Source of the DNA: Amycolatopsis oliviviridis
GTDB lineage: Bacteria > Actinomycetota > Actinomycetes > Mycobacteriales > Pseudonocardiaceae
Length of the DNA stretch: 64,000 nt
Reading direction: 5' to 3'
Assembly (NCBI RefSeq): GCF_014654365.1
Contig: NZ_BNAY01000007.1
Span: forward strand, 186,001-250,000
Made by a program: the position numbers and the translations under genes. How positions within the stretch are numbered: the stretch's first letter is position 1; the number at the start of each line of letters is the position of its first letter. Positions 7,910 through 16,716 of this stretch are shown one piece after another. The notes below the pieces were generated by a model. That model was given only the letters and a program-made list of their open reading frames with translations. It was not told where the DNA came from and did not search any database.

Positions 7910-10270
7910 TCAGGAGCTCTTCGGCCGCCTTCGCGCCGGAGCGCGGCCCGCGGGCTGAGCCGGAGCCGGACCCGGATCCAGCGCCGGGATCGGCATCCGC
8001 ACCGGTTCGGAGTGCACCGTGAAGGTCTCGCCGTGGTGCGCCAGTTCCAGCGGCTCCCCGGTGATCACGTGATACGTCGCGCCCTCGCGGTCGATCTCGA
8101 CCTGGAACCGGGTGCCGCGGAAGGTCAGCCGGAACGCGATCCGCCGCAGTTGTGGCGGCAGGCGCGGCGCGAAGGTCAGCCGTCCGCCGTGGTCGCGGAG
8201 CCCGCCGAAACCGGCGACGGTGCCCTGCCACGCGCCCGCCAGTGAGGCCAGGTGCAGGCCGTTGCGGACGTTGTTGTGGACGTCGTGCAGATCGGTGAGC
8301 GCAGCCTCGGCGAGGTAGTCGTAGGCCAGGTCGAGATGCCCGACCTCCGCCGCCACCACGGCCTGAGTTCCCGCCGACAGCGAGGAATCCCGCACCGTCC
8401 GGGCCTCGTAGTAGGCGAAGTCGCGCGCTTTTTCCTCCGGGGTGAAGGAATCCCCGCACAGGTGCAGCGCGAGCACCAGGTCCGCCTGCTTGACGACCTG
8501 CTTGCGGTAGAGGTCGAAGTACGGGAAATTCAGCAGCAGCGGATAGAAATCAGGGTCTGTGGCCTCGAAATCCCACTCGTCGTGCTCCAGGAACCCTTCG
8601 GACTGCGGGTGGACGCCGAGATCCTCGTCGTAGGGCACCAGCATCGCCTCGGCCGCCGCACGCCACTGCGCGACCTCGTCCTCGGTGACCTCGAAAGCGG
8701 CCGCCACGTCCGCGTGCGCGCCGCAGATTTCGGCGGCGTAGAACAGATTCCGCCGCGCCATGAGGTTCGTGTAGACGTTGTTGTCCGCCACCGCGGAGTA
8801 CTCGTCCGGCCCGGTGACACCGTCGATCCGGAACCGGCCCCGCCGGTCGAAATGGCCCAGTGACGACCACATCCGCGCGGTTTCGAGGAGCAGTTCCGCG
8901 CCGCAGGTCCGCATGAACTCGTCGTCGCCGGTGGCGTTGAGATAGCGCACGACGGCGTCGGAGATGTCCGCGCTGACATGGAACGCCGCCGTGCCCGCCG
9001 GCCAGTACGCCGAGCATTCCGCGCCGTTGATGGACCGCCAGGGGAACGCCGCGCCACGCAAACCGAGCTGCGCCGCCCTTTCCCGCGCTTTGTCCAAAGT
9101 GGAGTGACGCCAGCGCAGCGCGTCCCTGGCGGCGTCCGGCATGCTGTAGGTGAGCACGGGCAGGACGAAGGTCTCGGTGTCCCAGAACGCGTGCCCGTCG
9201 TAGCCGGGGCCGGTCAATCCCTTGCCCGCCAAGGCCCTCGTCTCGCCGCGGGCCCCGGCCTGCAGGAGATGGAAGAGCGCGAACCGCACCGCCTGCTGCA
9301 GTTCCGGATCGCCGTCGATCTCGATGTCGGAGGTCTGCCAGAAGTCGTCGAGGAAGTCCTTCTGCTCGGCGAGCAGGCCCTTCCAGCCGGTCTGCCGCGC
9401 CCCGGCGAGCGCGGCCTCGACCTGGGCACGCACGGCGGGCACCGAACGCTGGGCGGACCAGCCGTAGGCGAGGAATTTGGTGATTCGCAGCCGTGCGCCC
9501 TTGGGTACGTCCACGGCGATGGTGAGGCGCGCCAGGTCTTCTTCGGCTTCGATATGCGTGCGGACGCCATCGGAGACGTCGATCTTGTGGTCCATCGCGG
9601 CGGCCATCCGTAGCCCGGACTTGCGGGTCTGGTGCACCAGCACGGCGTGGTAGGCCTCCGCGTGGTGGTATTCCCCGACCAGCGGTGACTCCAGCGCCGC
9701 CGCGACCCGCGGGTCCCGCGTGTCGGACTCGACCGGTTCGTTCGCCAGCAGATCCGACTGCACCACCAGCTGGAGATCGTCGTCGAGCGGTTCGACCTCG
9801 TACCTGATCGCGGCGACGGCCCGCTGGGTGAAGGAGACCAGGCGTTCGGTCTTCACCCGGACCCGGCGCCCGGTCGGGGAGGACCACACGGTGTCGCGCG
9901 CGAGCGTGCCCTTCCGGAAGTCGAGGACGCGGTCGTGGTCGGTCGCCTGCCCGTACCGCATGTCGAGCGGTTCGTCCTCGACCAGCAGCCGGATGACCTT
10001 GCCGTCGGTCACGTTGACGACGGTCTGTCCCTCTTCCGGGTAGCCGTAACCGGTTTCCGCGTAGGGAAGGTCGTGCTGCTCGTAGAAACCGTTGAGATAG
10101 GTGCCCGGCAGGCCGCGGGGCTCGGCCTCCTCCAGTGTGCCCCGCAGGCCGATGTGCCCGTTGGACACCGCGAACGCCGATTCGGTGCGCTGCAACGCGT
10201 CGACGTCCATGCCGTGCCAGCGCAGCTCCCAGGGCGAGACCTCGTAGCCGCGGAGAAACGATTCGGTCAC
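7910..10270 (-). CDS. Glycoside hydrolase family 65 phosphorylase
   Basis: A 786-residue protein matching GH65 disaccharide phosphorylases (maltose, trehalose or kojibiose type). The N-terminal ~290 residues form a beta-sandwich domain, followed by the (alpha/alpha)6 catalytic barrel. The motif GVTGPDEYSAVADNNVYTN carries the catalytic general acid Glu490; GHAFWDTETFVLP forms part of the active site. Such enzymes cleave a glucosyl disaccharide with inorganic phosphate to beta-glucose 1-phosphate plus sugar. Its GTG start overlaps the TGA of the upstream phosphoglucomutase gene by 4 bp, so the two are translationally coupled. There is no signal peptide, so it acts on imported sugar. Whether the substrate is maltose, trehalose or another sugar cannot be told by eye. 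Confidence 0.92.
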   Translation of the reverse strand: MTESFLRGYEVSPWELRWHGMDVDALQRTESAFAVSNGHIGLRGTLEEAEPRGLPGTYLNGFYEQHDLPYAETGYGYPEEGQTVVNVTDGKVIRLLVEDEPLDMRYGQATDHDRVLDFRKGTLARDTVWSSPTGRRVRVKTERLVSFTQRAVAAIRYEVEPLDDDLQLVVQSDLLANEPVESDTRDPRVAAALESPLVGEYHHAEAYHAVLVHQTRKSGLRMAAAMDHKIDVSDGVRTHIEAEEDLARLTIAVDVPKGARLRITKFLAYGWSAQRSVPAVRAQVEAALAGARQTGWKGLLAEQKDFLDDFWQTSDIEIDGDPELQQAVRFALFHLLQAGARGETRALAGKGLTGPGYDGHAFWDTETFVLPVLTYSMPDAARDALRWRHSTLDKARERAAQLGLRGAAFPWRSINGAECSAYWPAGTAAFHVSADISDAVVRYLNATGDDEFMRTCGAELLLETARMWSSLGHFDRRGRFRIDGVTGPDEYSAVADNNVYTNLMARRNLFYAAEICGAHADVAAAFEVTEDEVAQWRAAAEAMLVPYDEDLGVHPQSEGFLEHDEWDFEATDPDFYPLLLNFPYFDLYRKQVVKQADLVLALHLCGDSFTPEEKARDFAYYEARTVRDSSLSAGTQAVVAAEVGHLDLAYDYLAEAALTDLHDVHNNVRNGLHLASLAGAWQGTVAGFGGLRDHGGRLTFAPRLPPQLRRIAFRLTFRGTRFQVEIDREGATYHVITGEPLELAHHGETFTVHSEPVRMPIPALDPGPAPAQPAGRAPARRRPKSS

Positions 10271-11001
10271 TTGTGGTCCTCCAGGAGTTCGGCGAGGTCG
10301 TCGACCACGACGTCGGCGCCGTGCGAGAGCAGTTCGCCCGCCTGGTGCGCGCGGTTCACCCCGACCACGTAGCCGAATCCGCCGTCCTTCCCGGCCCGCA
10401 CACCCGCGAGCGCGTCTTCGAACACGGCCGCGTTCTCCGGGGCGACGCCGAACGCTTCGGCTCCGGCGAGGAACGAATCGGGGGCCGGCTTGCCGCGCAG
10501 GCCCTTCTCGGAGATCACGATCCCGTCGATCCGCGCTTCGACGAACTTGGTCAGATCGGCGGCGTCGAGCACTTTCGCGCCGTTGGCCGACGAGGTGACG
10601 ACGCCGATGCGCAGTCCGGCCGCCTTCGCCGCTTCCAGGTACCGCACGGAACCCGGGTACGGCGTGACGCCCTCGTCGTCGATGATCTTCAGCACCAGCT
10701 GGTTCTTGCGATTCCCGACCCCGTTGACGGTGGCGGCGTCGACACCGTCGTCCGGCTTCCCCTCGGGCAGCTCGATCCCGCGCGACGCGAGGAAGGTGCG
10801 GACGCCGTCGGCCCTCGGGCGCCCGTCGACGTAGGCCGCGTAGTCGGTGTCGGTGAAGGGGGAGAACGAGTCGCCGTCGCGGGCGCGCAGGAAGTCGTCG
10901 AAGGTGCGCTTCCACGCTTCGCGGTGCTGGGCCGCGGTTCCGGTCAGCACGCCGTCGAGGTCGAAGAGGCAGGCCGTGATGGTGTCGGGCAGACCGATCA
11001 T
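10267..11001 (-). CDS. Beta-phosphoglucomutase-family HAD hydrolase
   Basis: A 244-residue HAD-superfamily protein with the signature CLFDLDGVLTGTAAQH, in which Asp14 is the nucleophile and Asp16 the acid/base. The subfamily IA cap carries HREAWKRTF, VVTSSAN is motif II, GKPAPDSF is motif III and FEDALAGVRAG is motif IV. Beta-phosphoglucomutase converts beta-glucose 1-phosphate to glucose 6-phosphate, exactly the next step after the GH65 phosphorylase encoded downstream with a 4-bp overlap. Together they bring a disaccharide into glycolysis at the cost of only one ATP. No sugar transporter lies alongside. Confidence 0.92.
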   Translation of the reverse strand: MIGLPDTITACLFDLDGVLTGTAAQHREAWKRTFDDFLRARDGDSFSPFTDTDYAAYVDGRPRADGVRTFLASRGIELPEGKPDDGVDAATVNGVGNRKNQLVLKIIDDEGVTPYPGSVRYLEAAKAAGLRIGVVTSSANGAKVLDAADLTKFVEARIDGIVISEKGLRGKPAPDSFLAGAEAFGVAPENAAVFEDALAGVRAGKDGGFGYVVGVNRAHQAGELLSHGADVVVDDLAELLEDHK

Positions 11002-11012
11002 GCCTCCGAACG

Positions 11013-11603
11013 CTACCCCCGCTCGCCGTTGCCCGCGCGGATCACGAGCGCGACGTGCCGCGCGGCCCGCTCCAGCGGATCGGGTGACCGGCGGATCCGG
11101 CTGACCAAGAGGGCGCCTTCGAGGTTGTTCACGATGGCCGTGGCGAGGTCCTCGGCGTTCTCGGCGCCGTGGCCGGTGAGCAGGTCCACCAGCAGCACGT
11201 GCCACGCGGCGAAGGCGTCCTGACACGCCTTGGTGATCGCGGGCGAGGCGTGCGCCATCTCCAGCGTGATCGTGGCGAGCGGGCAGCCGCCGCGGTAGCC
11301 GTCGGCGGCCAGCGCCTCTCCCGCCTTGCGGTACCACCAGCTCACGGCGTCCTCGACGGTCTCGTTGCGCTCGAAAGCGCGACGGATCGTCTTCGCCACG
11401 ACGGTGGTGCCGAGTTCGATCGCGGCGACCGCCAGCTGCTCCTTGCCGCCGGGGAAGTGGTGGTACGCCGACCCCCACGGCGTGCCGGCCTGCTCGACCA
11501 GCCTTCGCCACGAAGTCGCCTGATAGCCCTCGCGGCGGAAGAGTGTCATCGCCGTCGAGACCATCCGCTCGCGGGTGGTGGTGTCGGACACGTCGGCCAG
11601 CAT
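11013..11603 (-). CDS. TetR/AcrR family repressor
   Basis: A 196-residue regulator. The N-terminal TetR helix-turn-helix lies around residues 10-55 (RERMVSTAMTLFRREGYQAT, then RRLVEQAGTPWGSAYHHFPG). The ligand-binding half contains GGCPLATITLEMAH, typical of the LmrA/YxaF-like group, whose members often control drug or fatty-acid related genes. It is divergent from the thioesterase gene at 11664, with two identical 18-bp palindromes between the two starts, so it very probably represses both itself and the thioesterase. It stops 11 bp before the phosphoglucomutase start and could be cotranscribed with the sugar genes. Confidence 0.92.
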   Translation of the reverse strand: MLADVSDTTTRERMVSTAMTLFRREGYQATSWRRLVEQAGTPWGSAYHHFPGGKEQLAVAAIELGTTVVAKTIRRAFERNETVEDAVSWWYRKAGEALAADGYRGGCPLATITLEMAHASPAITKACQDAFAAWHVLLVDLLTGHGAENAEDLATAIVNNLEGALLVSRIRRSPDPLERAARHVALVIRAGNGERG

Positions 11604-11612
11604 AGCCCTTGA

Positions 11613-11654
11613 CTAGGACGATCGTCTTAGGAAATTCTAGGACGATCGTCTTAG
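11613..11654. promoter_or_regulatory. Twin identical 18-bp operators between TetR and thioesterase genes
   Basis: CTAGGACGATCGTCTTAG occurs at 11613-11630 and again, identical, at 11637-11654, centre to centre 24 bp. Each has a perfect GACGATCGTC core and CTA/TAG ends. A TTGACT -35-like box (11609-11614) abuts the first copy, and the second ends 9 bp before the thioesterase ATG. It is a typical autoregulatory TetR site. Confidence 0.85.
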
Positions 11655-11663
11655 GAGGCAGCC

Positions 11664-12170
11664 ATGACCGTCGACGCCACCGCGGAGACCCGGCAGAAGA
11701 CCGTGACCTGGCAGGATCCGCTGCCCACCGCCCGCCTCGGCCGCGAGCTGTCCGGGCTCGACTACCTGACCGGGATCGCCGAAGGGCGGATCCCGCCGGC
11801 GCCGATCTCGGCCCATTTCGGCATGCGCTGGGTGAGCGTGGCCGAAGGCGACGTAGTGCTGGCCGCGACGCCGGACGAGTCGCTGTACAACCCGATCGGG
11901 ACCGTGCACGGCGGCGTCGCGGCGACCCTGCTGGACTCGGCGGTCGCGTGCGCGGTGCACTCGACCCTGCCCGCCGGGGTCGGGTACACCTCGGTCGAGC
12001 TGAAGGTGAACTACCTGCGCGCCATTTCCGGCTCGGTGGGGGAGATCCGCGCGCACGGCTGGATCGTGAAGGCCGGTTCGCGCGTCGCGTTCGCCGAGGG
12101 CGACATCCGCGACGGTCAGGGCAAGGTGCTCGCGACCGCGTCGAGCACCTGCCTGATCATCAAGCCCTAG
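11664..12170 (+). CDS. PaaI-family hotdog thioesterase
   Basis: A 168-residue hotdog-fold protein. The motif NPIGTVHGGVAATLLDSAVACAV carries the HGG and the helix typical of PaaI/YbgC acyl-CoA thioesterases, and the last third (YTSVELKVNYLRAIS) is the conserved beta-strand region. Members hydrolyse acyl- or aryl-CoA thioesters in the cytoplasm. The ATG follows AGGAGGCAGCC. It is controlled by the divergent TetR regulator through the twin operator. A gene under such tight control suggests a role in detoxifying a CoA ester sensed by the regulator; that is inference. Confidence 0.9.
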   Translation: MTVDATAETRQKTVTWQDPLPTARLGRELSGLDYLTGIAEGRIPPAPISAHFGMRWVSVAEGDVVLAATPDESLYNPIGTVHGGVAATLLDSAVACAVHSTLPAGVGYTSVELKVNYLRAISGSVGEIRAHGWIVKAGSRVAFAEGDIRDGQGKVLATASSTCLIIKP

Positions 12171-12232
12171 AACAGCAGCAACGGCGTAGCCGGCGTTTCG
12201 GTACCTCAGGTCCGGCTCGACGCGGCCCGCGA

Positions 12233-13021
12233 CTACCCCATCCGGCGGGGCCCCGCGCCGGGTGTGCCCGCTGGAGGTGGCGCGGTGAGCAGCGGCACGT
12301 CGGTCCAGCCCTGGATCGCGGGTGACTCCCAGCGCGGGATGCGGTTGGCCAATGCCTGGCTGGCGCCGAGCACGACCGGCCCCGGATGGCCGTGCTGGAG
12401 GCCAGCACGGCGGTAGTGAAACGACAACACACCGAATACGTTCCCGTTCCCGGTGTGCAGCGGGTAGGACGCCACAGCGCGGGTGCCCGCGTCCAGGATG
12501 AGATCGAGCGTGGGCTGTCCGGTGAAGATCAGGCTGCGGGTGACGTCGTCGACCAGGACGGGCCGTCGGGTGGTCAGCGCGGCGACACACGCGCTGGGTT
12601 GGGTGGCCGTCAGGGTGCCGAAGGTGGTCAGGAAGGCGGGGGAGAAACCGTGCTGGGCGCGGATTCGTAGCGTGCCGTCGTGTGGATGGTAGAGCTGGAG
12701 GTCGCACGAGTCGGCGGCACCGACGGTCAATGCGGCGAACAGGATCGCCTGCATGACCGCCGGCGCGTCGGCGAGGCTGAGGAACTCGGGGTCGAACAGG
12801 ACATCGGTCGCGCGGTCGCCACGGCGATAGGCCTCGCAGATCAGGGTACGGCGCGTCACGCGCGTCTCTAGGTCGATGTGGGCTTGCTGTCCCCGGGCGC
12901 TGAGCAGTTCCCCTCGCGCGCCCGCCCATCGCGATGCCACAACAGGCCGGTGAATCTCCCCCGCACTCATCGAGGTCGGACCCTGGGGACGTCCGTTGAT
13001 CTCTTTGCCGTTGATCGCCAT
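12233..13021 (-). CDS. GAF-domain protein
   Basis: About 262 residues. A GAF sensor domain runs from roughly residue 70 to 215: AVMQAILFAALTVGAADSCD, LQLYHPHDGTLRIRAQHGF, then ACVAALTTRRPVLVDDVT and the closing VFGVLSFHYRR strand. Such domains bind small ligands or haem and usually sit in signalling proteins, but no kinase, cyclase, HTH or clear ANTAR module is attached, so this is a single-domain sensor. The start is uncertain: ATGs at 13099, 13033 and 13021 are all in frame and none has a convincing ribosome binding site. Codon choice looks a little less GC-biased than neighbours, which may point to transfer. Confidence 0.7.
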   Translation of the reverse strand: MAINGKEINGRPQGPTSMSAGEIHRPVVASRWAGARGELLSARGQQAHIDLETRVTRRTLICEAYRRGDRATDVLFDPEFLSLADAPAVMQAILFAALTVGAADSCDLQLYHPHDGTLRIRAQHGFSPAFLTTFGTLTATQPSACVAALTTRRPVLVDDVTRSLIFTGQPTLDLILDAGTRAVASYPLHTGNGNVFGVLSFHYRRAGLQHGHPGPVVLGASQALANRIPRWESPAIQGWTDVPLLTAPPPAGTPGAGPRRMG

Positions 13022-13332
13022 AGGACCACCCATCCGGCGTTGATCGACCGCCCTCACCGACGCCACGTTTGCACCCACGTGCCGACAAGCTGACGGCATT
13101 GCAGCCTTGCGGGTTCCAACCTCAGGCTATAGCGCATCCAGGTCGCCCGGCAGGACACAACGGGCTAGGTGTCACCAAGTCCGCAGCGATCGGGCTGCTG
13201 GCCGCCAGCAGCTCCAACCGCCGCGCACCGCTCGGCGCCCTTCGCGTGCGAGAACAAAGGTCGGGGGTGGACGCGTCACTCCTGATTGGATCACCGCTCT
13301 GGCGGCGTTCCTCGGCCCCGCGACCGGTGCTC
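13022..13332. other. Gap without a supported gene
   Basis: About 310 bp between the GAF gene start and the SnoaL-like gene stop. Short open frames exist on both strands, but none has a family match, a ribosome binding site or convincing codon use. It probably carries the promoter of the GAF gene. Confidence 0.5.
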
Positions 13333-13719
13333 TCACCGGCCAAGAGAACTTTGCCTTTCCAAGCCCTGGAACATCTCCGCGCCGGGCGGCACCGGCTGCT
13401 TGACGTCCCAGTGCTCCACGATGAGCCCGTCCGTGACACGGACGATGTCGACGACGGCCGCGCCGAGTTCCTCACCCGGCCGGACGACGTGCAGGTGCAC
13501 GACGACGTGCTCGTCGTCGGCGATCACGCGTTTGACTGCGACGTCCGCGCCCGCCATCGGCGAGTTCCGCATCGCTTCGACGAAAGCGTCGCGGCCGGAC
13601 GGGAAACCTGGGCTGTGGGTGACGAAATCCGGGTGCACGTTCGTGCTCGCGGCGTCGAAGTCCTTGTGCACGAACATGTTCTCGAAGCAGTCGAGGACGA
13701 TCTTCTTGGCTGTGGTCAT
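13333..13719 (-). CDS. SnoaL-like/NTF2-fold protein
   Basis: A 128-residue protein with the cone-shaped NTF2 fold typical of SnoaL-like polyketide cyclases and uncharacterised ester-type enzymes. Visible elements are the leading helix (KKIVLDCFENMFVHKDFDAA), NVHPDFVTHSPGFPSGRDAF and the C-terminal sheet with VIADDEHVVVHLHV and IVEHWDVKQPVP, the last very typical of this family. The ATG at 13719 fits the family N-terminus; an upstream in-frame ATG at 13776 would add 19 residues without a family match. Function unknown. It stands between the GAF and ROK genes and is probably transcribed alone. Confidence 0.82.
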   Translation of the reverse strand: MTTAKKIVLDCFENMFVHKDFDAASTNVHPDFVTHSPGFPSGRDAFVEAMRNSPMAGADVAVKRVIADDEHVVVHLHVVRPGEELGAAVVDIVRVTDGLIVEHWDVKQPVPPGAEMFQGLERQSSLGR

Positions 13720-13778
13720 AGGGGCATGGTTCCGCGGCGATGCGCGGCCGTCGATTACCGCGGAGGTAATCGCCACAT

Positions 13779-14981
13779 CTAGGCCGCGCCGACCTTCCGT
13801 TCGAAGACCAGGCCCTCGGCGGCGCGCAGCCCGACGCTGATCGCGCCGGTCAGGACGCCGTCGTCGCCGAGTTCGCCCTGGACGACCGACGGGACGAGCG
13901 GGGTGAACGATCTCAGCGCGCGGTCGATCGGGTCGAGCAGCAGATCGGCCGCGGTGCCGATCCCGCCGCCGAGCACGATCAGTTCCGGGTCGATCACCGC
14001 CGCCACCGAAGCCACGGTGTAGGCGAGCCTGTCCGCCTCCGCTTCGACGGCGCGCAGGGCGAGCTCGTCGCCGTCGCGGGCGAGCCGGAAGACCTCGCGG
14101 GCCGATTTCGCCGTGCCGAGGCCGAGTTCGCGCGCGCCGCGGACGACGGACTGCGCCGCCGTCGCCTCTTCGAGGTGGCCGCGGACCGGCGGGGGCTCTT
14201 CGCCTTCGGCCGCCGCGCGCGACTGGCCGTAGGGCAGGTAGCCGATCTCGCCCGCCGCGCCCGACGCGCCGCGGAAGACCTGGCCGTCGACCATCACGCC
14301 CATGCCGACGCCGGTGCCGATGGTGATGCAGGCGAACACGGACGCGCCGCGAGCGGCACCGCGTTCCCCTTCGCCGACGGCGGTGAGGTTCGCGTCGTTC
14401 TCGACCATGAGATCCGGGCCGAGGACGCCTTCGAGTTCGTCGAGCAGACCGGCCTTGCCCCAGCCGGGCAGGTTCGGCGCGTGCCGGAAGCAGCGCTTGT
14501 CCGGATCCGCGACCCCGGGCGAGCCGAGGACGCGCACGACGATGTCCGCCTGGCTCAGTCCCGCTTCGCGCACCGTCGCCGCCGCGAGAGCGCCCACGGC
14601 GCTGACGAGCGCGGTGCCCGAACGCGACGTGTTCCGCTCGTCACGGCGGGCGACCACGGTATGACCGAGGTCCGAGACGGCGACGCGGAGATGCTCGCGT
14701 CCGATGTCGACACCCAGCACGTACCCGGCCGTGGGGTCCGCTTCGTACAGGACGGCGGACCGGCCGGTGCCGGTCGAGGTGTGCCCGGTCGCCCTGGCGA
14801 GCCCGGCCGCTTCGAGGGCCAGTAACGCTTGGCTCACCGTGGGTTTCGAAAGACCGGTGTCCTTGGCGACCTGCGGCCGCGTGGCGGGGCCGGTGCGGCG
14901 CAGGAGGTCCAGCACGGCGCGCTGATTGATCTTCCGCATCCCGGCGGGGGTGCCGACGGGCGGACTTTCTGCGCCAACCAC
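13779..14981 (-). CDS. ROK-family transcriptional repressor
   Basis: A 400-residue NagC/XylR-type protein with an N-terminal winged helix (residues ~18-75, RKINQRAVLDLLRRTGPATR and GLSKPTVSQALLALE) followed by a ROK sugar-kinase-like domain: VLGVDIGREHLRVAVSDL, NDANLTAVGE, TIGTGVGMGVMVDGQV and GASGAAGEIGYLPYG. The zinc-binding CxCGxxGCxE cluster normally found after EIG is absent; this stretch reads EGEEPPPVRGHLEEATAAQS. ROK repressors respond to sugars. The GTG start at 14981 is supported by AGGAGG 8 nt upstream. An AT-rich leader upstream (GTTATCCGG area) probably holds the promoter. No sugar operon is adjacent, so the regulon is distant. Confidence 0.9.
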   Translation of the reverse strand: MVGAESPPVGTPAGMRKINQRAVLDLLRRTGPATRPQVAKDTGLSKPTVSQALLALEAAGLARATGHTSTGTGRSAVLYEADPTAGYVLGVDIGREHLRVAVSDLGHTVVARRDERNTSRSGTALVSAVGALAAATVREAGLSQADIVVRVLGSPGVADPDKRCFRHAPNLPGWGKAGLLDELEGVLGPDLMVENDANLTAVGEGERGAARGASVFACITIGTGVGMGVMVDGQVFRGASGAAGEIGYLPYGQSRAAAEGEEPPPVRGHLEEATAAQSVVRGARELGLGTAKSAREVFRLARDGDELALRAVEAEADRLAYTVASVAAVIDPELIVLGGGIGTAADLLLDPIDRALRSFTPLVPSVVQGELGDDGVLTGAISVGLRAAEGLVFERKVGAA

Positions 14982-15212
14982 GAGCTTCGCCTCCTGTCGA
15001 ACCAAGGTGTTCCCACCAAAGTTATCCGGGTCCGGCCCGAAAAGGGCAAGAAGGTTTACATTCGGTGGCTCCCCGGCGACGATAACCGCGCCCAGGCCAC
15101 GATTCGCGCACGCCGCGCGTGAAATCCGGTGAATCACCCGGTATTCGGGCGCGTGCTCCCAGTGACCGGAAATGGTCTAGACCAAGACGGTGAAGCCTCG
15201 GTGCGGCTCAGG

Positions 15213-15941
15213 TCAGGCGACGTGACGGCTCGCCGGCCGCCGGAATCCCCTGTGCTGACGGGGGCGTTCGGGGGCCTCACCGGTTTCGTGGCCTGATTCC
15301 GCGGGGTAGCCGTCCGAGGTGTCGGCCGTCGTCGCGGGGCTGGGGCGGTTGCGCTGGCGGTGCTGGCGGTTCACCACGTACAGCAACAGGAGCCCGGCGA
15401 CGACCAGCCCGTGGGTGAGCACGCGCCCGGCGGTGACCTGGCCCGCGACGAGGTCGCCCGCGGACAGCGCCAGGAGGAGCGCGACGAAACCGGTCAGCGC
15501 CGGCAGCTGCCCGGACGCCGCCTTCGTGCGGACGGCGGCCCAGCCGAGCCCGACACCGACGGCGAGGTTCCACGCGCTGCTCTCGTGGGAAAGGTGCCCG
15601 ATCAGGGATTCGGAGCCGTGGCCCGCGGCGTGGTCCTCGACGCCCAGCAGCTGGGCGAACGCGAGGCCGAGCTGCGCGATCGCGACGATGGCGAGGGCGA
15701 TCCTGGCTGGCCAGCCCTCGCTCGGCGGGGCGGGGGTGCGTTCCAGGATGACGGCGGTGAGGTCCGGGACCGGGGGTGCCGGGCGCAGCAGCATCGTTCG
15801 GTGCAGCCGCTCGGCACCGGCGAGCCAGGACCGGCAGGCGGCGCAGCCCGCCACGTGCCGGTCGACCATCTCGGACGGGACGGGTTCGGTTTCGCCGTCG
15901 AGCCGGGCCGACAGGGCTTCACGGCAAGTCACGCACTTCAC
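15213..15941 (-). CDS. Zinc-finger (zf-HC2) membrane anti-sigma factor
   Basis: A 242-residue protein. The cytoplasmic N-terminus has the anti-sigma zinc site (C3, C6, H29, C33, C36 in HVAGCAAC). It is followed by about four or five hydrophobic segments from residue ~85 to 190 (IALAIVAIAQLGLAFAQLLG, LTGFVALLLALSAGDLVAG, LTHGLVVAGLLLLYVV) and a polar, basic tail. It faces the ECF sigma gene at 16000 across 58 bp, so it is the likely regulator of that sigma factor. The divergent rather than operonic arrangement is less usual for anti-sigma pairs. The signal it senses is unknown; the hydrophobic part resembles a DUF-type multi-spanning module. Confidence 0.85.
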   Translation of the reverse strand: MKCVTCREALSARLDGETEPVPSEMVDRHVAGCAACRSWLAGAERLHRTMLLRPAPPVPDLTAVILERTPAPPSEGWPARIALAIVAIAQLGLAFAQLLGVEDHAAGHGSESLIGHLSHESSAWNLAVGVGLGWAAVRTKAASGQLPALTGFVALLLALSAGDLVAGQVTAGRVLTHGLVVAGLLLLYVVNRQHRQRNRPSPATTADTSDGYPAESGHETGEAPERPRQHRGFRRPASRHVA

Positions 15942-15999
15942 GTCTCACTTGTCGGGCGCGGGCCTGCCCTGGTTCCCGGGACGCTGCTACGTTTCTCGT

Positions 16000-16569
16000 A
16001 TGGCCGGGCCGCGCAACCACGACGACGAGCGGGTGACCGAGCTCGCTCTCGCCGCCGCCCGCGGCGACCGGCGGGCGCTCGAGGACTGGGTGCGGGCCAC
16101 CCAGGCCGACGTCTGGCGTTTCGTCGCGCACCTCGCCGACGTCGCCGCGGCCGACGATCTCACCCAGGAGACGTACCTGCGCGCGTTCGGCAGCCTGCGC
16201 CGGTTCGCCGGCCGGTCCTCCTCGCGGACCTGGCTCCTGTCGATCGCGCGCCGCGTGGTCGTCGACCGCATCCGGGCTGCTTCGGCCCGCCCGAAACTCG
16301 CCGACGTCGACTGGGAGGCCACCGCGGAGCGTCGCGGTGCCCGTCAGGCGGAGGGCGTCGCGGGCTTCGAGGACCTGGTGGAGCTGCGGATGCTGCTCGA
16401 CGGGCTCGACCCGGAACGGCGCGAGGTCCTCGTCCTCACCCAGGTGCTGGGGCTTTCCTACGCCGAGGCCGCCGAGATCTGCGGCTGCCCGGTCGGCACC
16501 GTGCGCTCGCGTATCGCGCGCGCCCGCGAAGACCTGCTCGAAGCGGACCGGGAGCGCGACTCCATCTGA
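16000..16569 (+). CDS. ECF RNA polymerase sigma factor (SigC-like)
   Basis: A 189-residue sigma-70 factor of the ECF group. Region 2 spans residues ~25-95 with ADDLTQETYLRAFGSLRRF and SRTWLLSIARRVVVDRIR. Region 4 spans residues ~125-180 with EVLVLTQVLGLSYAEAAEICG and PVGTVRSRIARAREDL, which contacts the -35 element. The sequence is close in style to mycobacterial SigC. The ATG at 16000 has no strong ribosome binding site, so the message may be leaderless. The zf-HC2 membrane protein transcribed divergently 58 bp away is its probable anti-sigma factor. A long hairpin terminates the gene. Confidence 0.9.
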   Translation: MAGPRNHDDERVTELALAAARGDRRALEDWVRATQADVWRFVAHLADVAAADDLTQETYLRAFGSLRRFAGRSSSRTWLLSIARRVVVDRIRAASARPKLADVDWEATAERRGARQAEGVAGFEDLVELRMLLDGLDPERREVLVLTQVLGLSYAEAAEICGCPVGTVRSRIARAREDLLEADRERDSI

Positions 16570-16571
16570 CC

Positions 16572-16632
16572 CATTTCGTCCTCTGCATGCGGTAGTTCGC
16601 GCTGGCAACTACCGCATTCAGAGGACGAAATG
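16572..16632 (+). terminator. Hairpin terminator, copy 2 of the dispersed family
   Basis: 26-bp arms (16572-16597 and 16607-16632) with a single mismatch and a 9-nt loop. The core is GTCCTCTGCATGCGGTAGTT. It begins 2 bp after the sigma factor stop. Confidence 0.8.
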
Positions 16633-16716
16633 CGAAGCGCACTGTGGCGCGTCACACATTCGGGGGCCGCTCGCTGTCACCTCGTCACACAGATGAGCTG
16701 ACACGACTACTCCGCG

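Noticed and set aside
13069..13782. 237-residue plus-strand frame across the GAF/SnoaL gap
   Set aside because: Mostly the complement of the SnoaL-like gene with no start signal or motif.
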